64,000 nucleotides of DNA. Origin: Lactuca virosa. Lineage: Eukaryota > Streptophyta > Magnoliopsida > Asterales > Asteraceae. The notes under the pieces were generated by a model. It did no database searches, had not been told where the DNA came from, and saw nothing but the letters and a program-made list of their open reading frames with translations. The stretch's first letter is position 1. Every line of letters starts with the position of its first letter. The stretch is from assembly GCA_928212115.1 (NCBI GenBank), contig CAKMRJ010002223.1, positions 305,445,719 through 305,509,718 on the forward strand, given 5' to 3'. Positions 59,273 through 64,000 of this stretch are shown here, piece after piece. The translations under genes and the position numbers were made by a program.

Positions 59273-61245
59273 TGTAACACCCGATTCCTGGTACGATTTT
59301 ATTTAAGTATTTTCTTAAATTTTTGCCATGAACTCGGCGAGTCTGCGTCCCGACTCGCCGAGTAGCAGCGAGGTGGACACGGGATTTAAGCTGGGAACTC
59401 GGCGAGTCGACATATGGACTCGGCGAGTCCACCTGTCTGGATGAAACTCTATTTTCAGACTTTGCACCCTATTTTACCCATTCTAAAACACCCATTTCGT
59501 CCCATTTTCCTCCCAGAGAGCAGTAGAGAACAACCCTAGCTCCTTTAGTGTTCTTGAGTGATTTTGATCTTCCAAAGAAGGTTTGGAGCTTAGAAGAAGA
59601 AGGAGGAAGTTGGAGTGTTCCAGAAGTGAAGGTAGACCCGAAATCTACTCTGGGGAAGGCATCAAATCAGGTAATAAAACCCTCACTTTGCTCATTAGCT
59701 CTTAGGTTCCTTTTTGTCCCTAATGGTTGATCTTCAAGCCTTAAAACCCCCAGATTTCGTGTGTATATGTGATAACCAGACCCTAGGAACTGAGACCCAT
59801 GAGTTGGATCAGTTGCATGTCTCAGATTTGGCCAGATTGGGTGAAGAGTCGAAGGGAACTCGGCGAGTGCCAAAGTGCACTCGGCGAGTTCCATGAAGAT
59901 GGCCTTAGACTCGACGAGTTGGATGAACAACTCGGCGAGTCCTATGAAGATTGCCTGGTACTCGGCGAGTCGTTCTTCAAACTCGGCGAGTCCCTTGAAT
60001 ATAGCCTTGAACTCGGCGAGTTGTTCTTCAAACTCGGCGAGCCATATGAACTGTCACTAGGATAAGAAGGGTTTAAGTGTAGGAGGTCCAACCCTTCGTA
60101 GTCGCACGTGGAATTAGCAATTTAACGTGTAGCTATAGTCCCAGAATCTCCAAATCTCCAAGTTGATGTTCTGATGGAAGATTGGAGCGAATTGTGAGAT
60201 TTGTTCGTCGGACTCGGCGAGTCCCCCCTTGGACTCGGCGAGTCCAGTCGCGGGTTTGTTAGTTGTCCCCGTTTAGCGAGTCAGGCTGACTCGTGAGTGG
60301 GAACAGGGACCCGATGAGTCAGAGTCGGGCTAGACGTAGAAGGACTCGGCGAGTCGCTATATGGACTCGGCGAGTCCAGTCAATCAGAGAGTTGACTTTG
60401 ACCAAGAAGTTGACTTTGACCAGTCATTTGACCTAAGGGGTATTTATGAGTACCTAATGCATGATTACAGATTTATAGTCGGAGGGTTACCGGTGCGGCA
60501 GCCAGGCGTAGGTTGAGCGGGTTTTCAGCAGCTACCCTCGAGGTGAGTTACCTTCCAGTAGCGGTGGGTCTACGGCCACAATGCCGGCCCACCAGTAGGA
60601 GTTGTATGTTGGATGATTGTCTTTGTGATATCATCTAGCTTTGCTACTACCTGATATGTTATGTGCTAGTATGATATGATGTTATATGCTAGTAGCAGTA
60701 GGGGAGATAGTCCCCAGGGTTTCCGGTCGATAGGGCCGAAAGGGGTAGTCATACCCAGTCATGTTAGAGAGATTATGGTTATGTGATATATGTTATGTGG
60801 TAGTAGTAGAGGGGTGAAATAGTCCCCCCAGTATCCGGTCGAAAGAACCGAAGGGGAGGCCAGCACCCAGATATGCTGGGCAGTATCCGGTCGAAAGGAC
60901 CGAAGGGGTAGGTCGGGCACCCAGATATGCCTGACAGTATCTGTATGTTATGTGATTGTATGGTATGTGGTACGATGGGGGAACTCACTAAGCTTCGTGC
61001 TTATAGTTTACAGTTTTGTTTCAGGTACCTCTTCAGCTAGGGGAAAAGAGCCGGCGCGGTAGCGGCATATCACACACACTCTTGTTTCCGCACTATGGAT
61101 TTTCTGGGATGTACTCTGAATATTTTACTATGATGTTACCGGTTTTCAGACATGAATTAATATTATGAATGTTTTGTAACGATGTTTTTATGTATTAACC
61201 TAATTTAAAAATGAAATTTTTAGCTGGTATTTTTGGGATGTTACA
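59273..61245 (+). repeat. Gypsy-C 3' LTR
   Basis: 1,973 bp, the same length as the 5' LTR and about 99% identical by eye. It contains the same series of ACTCGGCGAGT palindromes (for example 59335, 59355, 59859, 60212). It is followed by the target duplication CGTTG at 61246-61250. Confidence 0.95.
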
Positions 61246-61250
61246 CGTTG

Positions 61251-61409
61251 TTACTGTTGATTCGTTGTTGCTGCTGTTGGTTCGTTGTTGCTGTTGATTT
61301 GTAATTGCTGCTGTTGGTTCATTATTCGATTGATTGCTTCCGCTGGTTTGTTACTCCTTTCATTCTCAGATTGTTATGTTGTCAGTGTGGTTATTTATTC
61401 ACCATCAAC
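61251..61409 (+). other. Copia-3 leader, continued
   Basis: A GTTG/CTG-rich repetitive leader (TTGTTGCTGCTGTTGGTTCG and variants) that resumes the sequence interrupted at 51768. No ORF is seen. Confidence 0.6.
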
Positions 61410-62724
61410 ATGACTGGAAAAGGATGATTCCCTTAAGTCAATCAGTACTCGTTTGGATGGAAAGAATTATACGTATTGGAGTTACGTTATGAAGAACTTC
61501 CTTCGTGGGAAGAATATGTGGGGCTATGTCACTGGGACTAAAGCCAAACCCTCAGTGCCTCAAATTGAGAATTTTGATCTGTTGCTTGATGCTTGGGAGA
61601 CTGATAATTCCAAGGTCATTACTTGGATTAATAACTCTGTTACTCAGTCTATTGGTATGCAATTGGCTAAATATGACACAGCAAAAGAAGTTTGGAATCA
61701 CTTGGAGAGACTGTATACTCAGTTGAATTTTGCTAAACAATATCAGTTGGAATATGATATCCGTGCTCTTCAACAGAATGACCAGAGTATTCAAGATTTC
61801 TATGCCACTATGTATGATCTGTGGGACCAATTGGCTCTTACTGAATCTAAAGAGTTAAAAGATTTTGAGCCTTACATTGCTAGGAGGGAAGAACAACGCT
61901 TGGTCCAGTTCTTGATGGCCTTGCGTTCTGATTTTGAAGGCCTACGTGGAACCATTCTTCATCGCTCTCCTCTTCCCTCAGTGGATTTTGTTGTCCATGA
62001 GTTAATTGAAGAAGAGACTCGTATCAAGTCTCATGCGGATAAAGGGTTTAAAGAAACCTCTATTCCTACTCCCGCTCCTGCTGTGCTTGCTGTTTCCTCC
62101 AATCAGTCTCGACAAACGTCAAGGGTTGCTTATGATAAGTGTGCATTCTGCAAACAGAAAAATCATTGGAAAGCTCAGTGTCCATTGTCAGTCAACAAGG
62201 GTAGATCTGGTCAACCTCAATCAGGGCAACAAAATAGGTCTGGCCAACAGAAGTTTCAGCCACGTTCCTCTGATAGTCCTCCATGGACCCCTCGTCCTCC
62301 ACAGTTTGTTGCTGCTGCTGCTGTACCACCAGTTGACACAGAATCGGTTGGACACATGCCACCATCTGCATTGGATCCCAAGGTGTTTGAGAGCTTCAGA
62401 CAGTATTTGGCGTCTAATCCCACTGCCATGTATGCATCTATGTCTCATTATGTTCCTTCTTCATCTGGTACATCAGGTATTCCTTCATCTTTGTGGATTT
62501 TAGATTCTGCTGCAACCCATCATATGACTCCTCATTTGTCATCATTTACTTCTATGTCGCAAGTGTCATCTATTTCTGTTAAGTCTGCTAGTGACACATC
62601 TATGCTAGTTGAGGGTGTTGGGTCTTTCTCTATTTCTCATATCACTCTTCCTTATGTTTATTACATTCCCAAACTTACTTTGAATCTTGCCTCAGTCAGT
62701 CAGTTATGTAAGTCTGGTAACTAG
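61410..62724 (+). pseudogene. Copia-3 gag and protease
   Basis: The start ATG at 61410 (MTGK) is followed by a one-base frame change near 61421. From 61430 the frame is open to a TAG at 62722. It encodes the copia gag region (DGKNYTYWSYVMKNFLRGKN, VWNHLERLYTQLNFAKQYQL, ALRSDFEGLRGTILHRSPLP), a CCHC zinc knuckle (CAFCKQKNHWKAQC, 62140-62181), a Gln/Ser/Pro-rich linker and the protease motif WILDSAATHHMTP (Asp 62502). The usual Gly after Asp-Ser is replaced by Ala. The final segment TLNLASVSQLCKSGN leads into integrase, but is cut off by the nonsense codon. Confidence 0.85.
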
Positions 62725-64000
62725 GTGTTGTTTTCTGATTCTGTCTGTGTTATACAGGATCAACACACCCAGAAGGTGATTGGGATCGGCCGTAGGGTGG
62801 GGGAACTATATGTCTTGGAGGTCCTCAAAGTATCTGTTGTTGCTGCTTCCAGCATTGATTTATCTTCTTTTCGTTTGAGTCCTTTGTCGTCTGACTTTTA
62901 TCTTTGGCATTCTCGTTTGGGACATGTGTCTGTATCACGTTTGAATTTTTTAGCATCTAGTGGTGTTTTGGTTCATTTAAACTCTTGTGATATTTCTGAT
63001 TGTAGTGGTTGCAAACTGGCAAAATTCTCTGCTTTACCCTTCAATAAAAGTATGTCTTGTTCTACTGCTCCTTTTGACATTATTCATTCTGATGTATGGG
63101 GTCCTGCACCAGTATCCACAAAGGGTGGGTCAACCTATTATGTATCTTTTATAGATGATTATACTCGATATATATGGGTTTATCTTATGAAACGTAGATC
63201 TGATTTCTTTGATATTTACAACAATTTTAGAGCTCTTGTTAAAACTCAACATTCGGCTGTGATTAAGTGCTTCAGGTGTGAATTAGGAGGTGAATATACC
63301 TCTAATGATTTCTCTCAGTTACTTGCTTCTGATGGTACCATACACCAGTCTTCGTGTACTGACACACCTCAGCAAAACAGTGTGGCAGAACGAAAACATC
63401 ATCATATTGTTGAGACTGCCCACTCATTGCTCCTGTCTGTGCAGGTCCCTAGTGCCTTTTGGGGAGAAGCAGTCCTAACCGCTGTGTATGTGATTAATCG
63501 TATCCCTACTTCATTGAATTCAGGAATATCTCCTTTTGAGAAGTTATATGGTCATCTACCAGACTACTCTTCCTTACGAGTTTTTGGATGTACTTGTTTT
63601 GTTCTTCGTCCTCATGTTGAAAGGAACAAGCTGGGGCCGAAATCTGCTATTTGTGTATTTTTGGGGTATGGTATTGGTCAGAAAGGATACCGTTGCTATG
63701 ATCCTGTGAGTCAGAAGTTATATGTTTCCCGACACGTTACTTTTTTGGAACATATTCCTTTCTACTCGATTCCTGCTACAGCCCACAATGTAACGAAGTC
63801 CGATCTTCTGCATATTGATCCTTTTAATGAAGATATAGAGGCTTGAGATTCATCTATGCCAACTGATCCCTCAGCTCATGACACACCCACTTCTTCAGAG
63901 GGTGCCTCGACTCCACCTGTTCCTGAGCCTGATCCTCTGATTATTGAAGTTGAGGATCCACCTCCACCACCACCTCTCAGGAGATCTTCTCGTCCTGTCA
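62725..64000 (+). pseudogene. Copia-3 integrase and start of the RT region (runs off the window)
   Basis: It continues in the same frame after the TAG. The zinc region is FYLWHSRLGHVSVSRLNFLA with C-X2-C in CDISDCSGCKLAKFS. The core shows HSDVWGP (first Asp, 63091), FRCELGGEY where the second catalytic Asp is replaced by Glu (63280), and the catalytic Glu in NSVAERKHHHI (63388). The family signature FGCTCFVLRPHVERNKLGPK and FLGYGIGQKGYRCYDP follow. A second nonsense codon (TGA, 63844-63846) precedes a Pro-rich linker that is open to 64000. The altered core and the stops indicate no activity. Confidence 0.85.

Larger units (their letters stand above)
51769..61245 (+). mobile_element. Gypsy-C: complete chromodomain Gypsy element (9.5 kb)
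   Basis: LTRs of exactly 1,973 bp each, target duplication CGTTG (51764-51768 and 61246-61250), priming site for tRNA-Met, gag, protease, reverse transcriptase, RNase H, integrase with C-terminal chromodomain, and a polypurine tract. The domain order and chromodomain place it with Tekay/Del chromoviruses. Hand comparison of the LTRs gives about 20 substitutions and a few one- or two-base indels (about 1%), so the insertion is young. Three single-base frame changes and one apparent intron are the only interruptions of gag-pol. Confidence 0.95.
51462..64000 (+). mobile_element. Copia-3: LTR retrotransposon, incomplete at window end
   Basis: A short LTR (about 51462-51622), a priming site variant, a leader, gag, protease, integrase and the beginning of the region before reverse transcriptase are present. 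The element is interrupted in its leader by Gypsy-C (51769-61245, target CGTTG). Reverse transcriptase, RNase H and the 3' LTR lie beyond 64000. The motifs suit the Retrofit/Ale-type Copia lineage. One frameshift, two nonsense codons and altered active-site residues show that this copy is dead. Confidence 0.85.

Overview
The window is a block of nested transposable elements from a plant nuclear genome. I find no convincing host gene, rRNA, tRNA gene or CRISPR array. The element families and the plant-type (AT-rich, GT..AG) introns indicate a flowering plant. The large extra ORF of the Copia element at 5.7-19.2 kb resembles predicted retroelement proteins I recall from Asteraceae, so lettuce or a relative is my best guess (inference, not proven).

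Layout. (1) 1-5689 and 19187-22170: minus-strand, non-coding Gypsy-type derivative (Gypsy-A) arranged LTR-internal-LTR-internal. (2) 5690-19181: a 13.5-kb Copia element (Copia-1) inserted in the shared Gypsy-A LTR with TSD CTTGC. Its gag-pol is wrecked, but an extra ORF of about 1,260 codons downstream of pol is nearly intact and has a promoter-like sequence of its own. (3) 22171-22716: tail of another Copia (Copia-2). (4) 22717-43230 and 50963-51461: a tandem array derived from a CACTA (En/Spm) transposon. Five units of about 3 kb each carry the same gene with the same exon-intron layout, separated by palindromic 586-bp subrepeats. A hAT-like element (29020-30220) and a Harbinger-like element (26564-27483) lie inside unit 1. 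(5) 43231-50962: Gypsy-B, an Athila/Tat-like element with gag and protease but no polymerase, inserted in the last exon of array unit 5 (TSD CAAGG). (6) 51462-64000: Copia-3, cut off by the window end and interrupted in its leader by Gypsy-C. (7) 51769-61245: Gypsy-C, a complete chromodomain (Tekay/Del-type) element with TSD CGTTG, almost identical 1,973-bp LTRs and an apparent 74-bp spliceosomal intron at the gag/protease junction.

How it fits together. Insertion order follows from nesting: Gypsy-A before Copia-1, the CACTA array before Gypsy-B, Copia-3 before Gypsy-C. Three insertions have perfect 5-bp target duplications, so their boundaries are firm. LTR comparison by hand gives about 6 substitutions in 327 bp for Copia-1 and about 20 substitutions plus a few indels in 1,973 bp for Gypsy-C, so both are recent. 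The most notable points are the preserved extra ORF of Copia-1 beside a decayed pol, the intron in Gypsy-C, and the amplified CACTA gene array whose 3' ends run into long inverted repeats.
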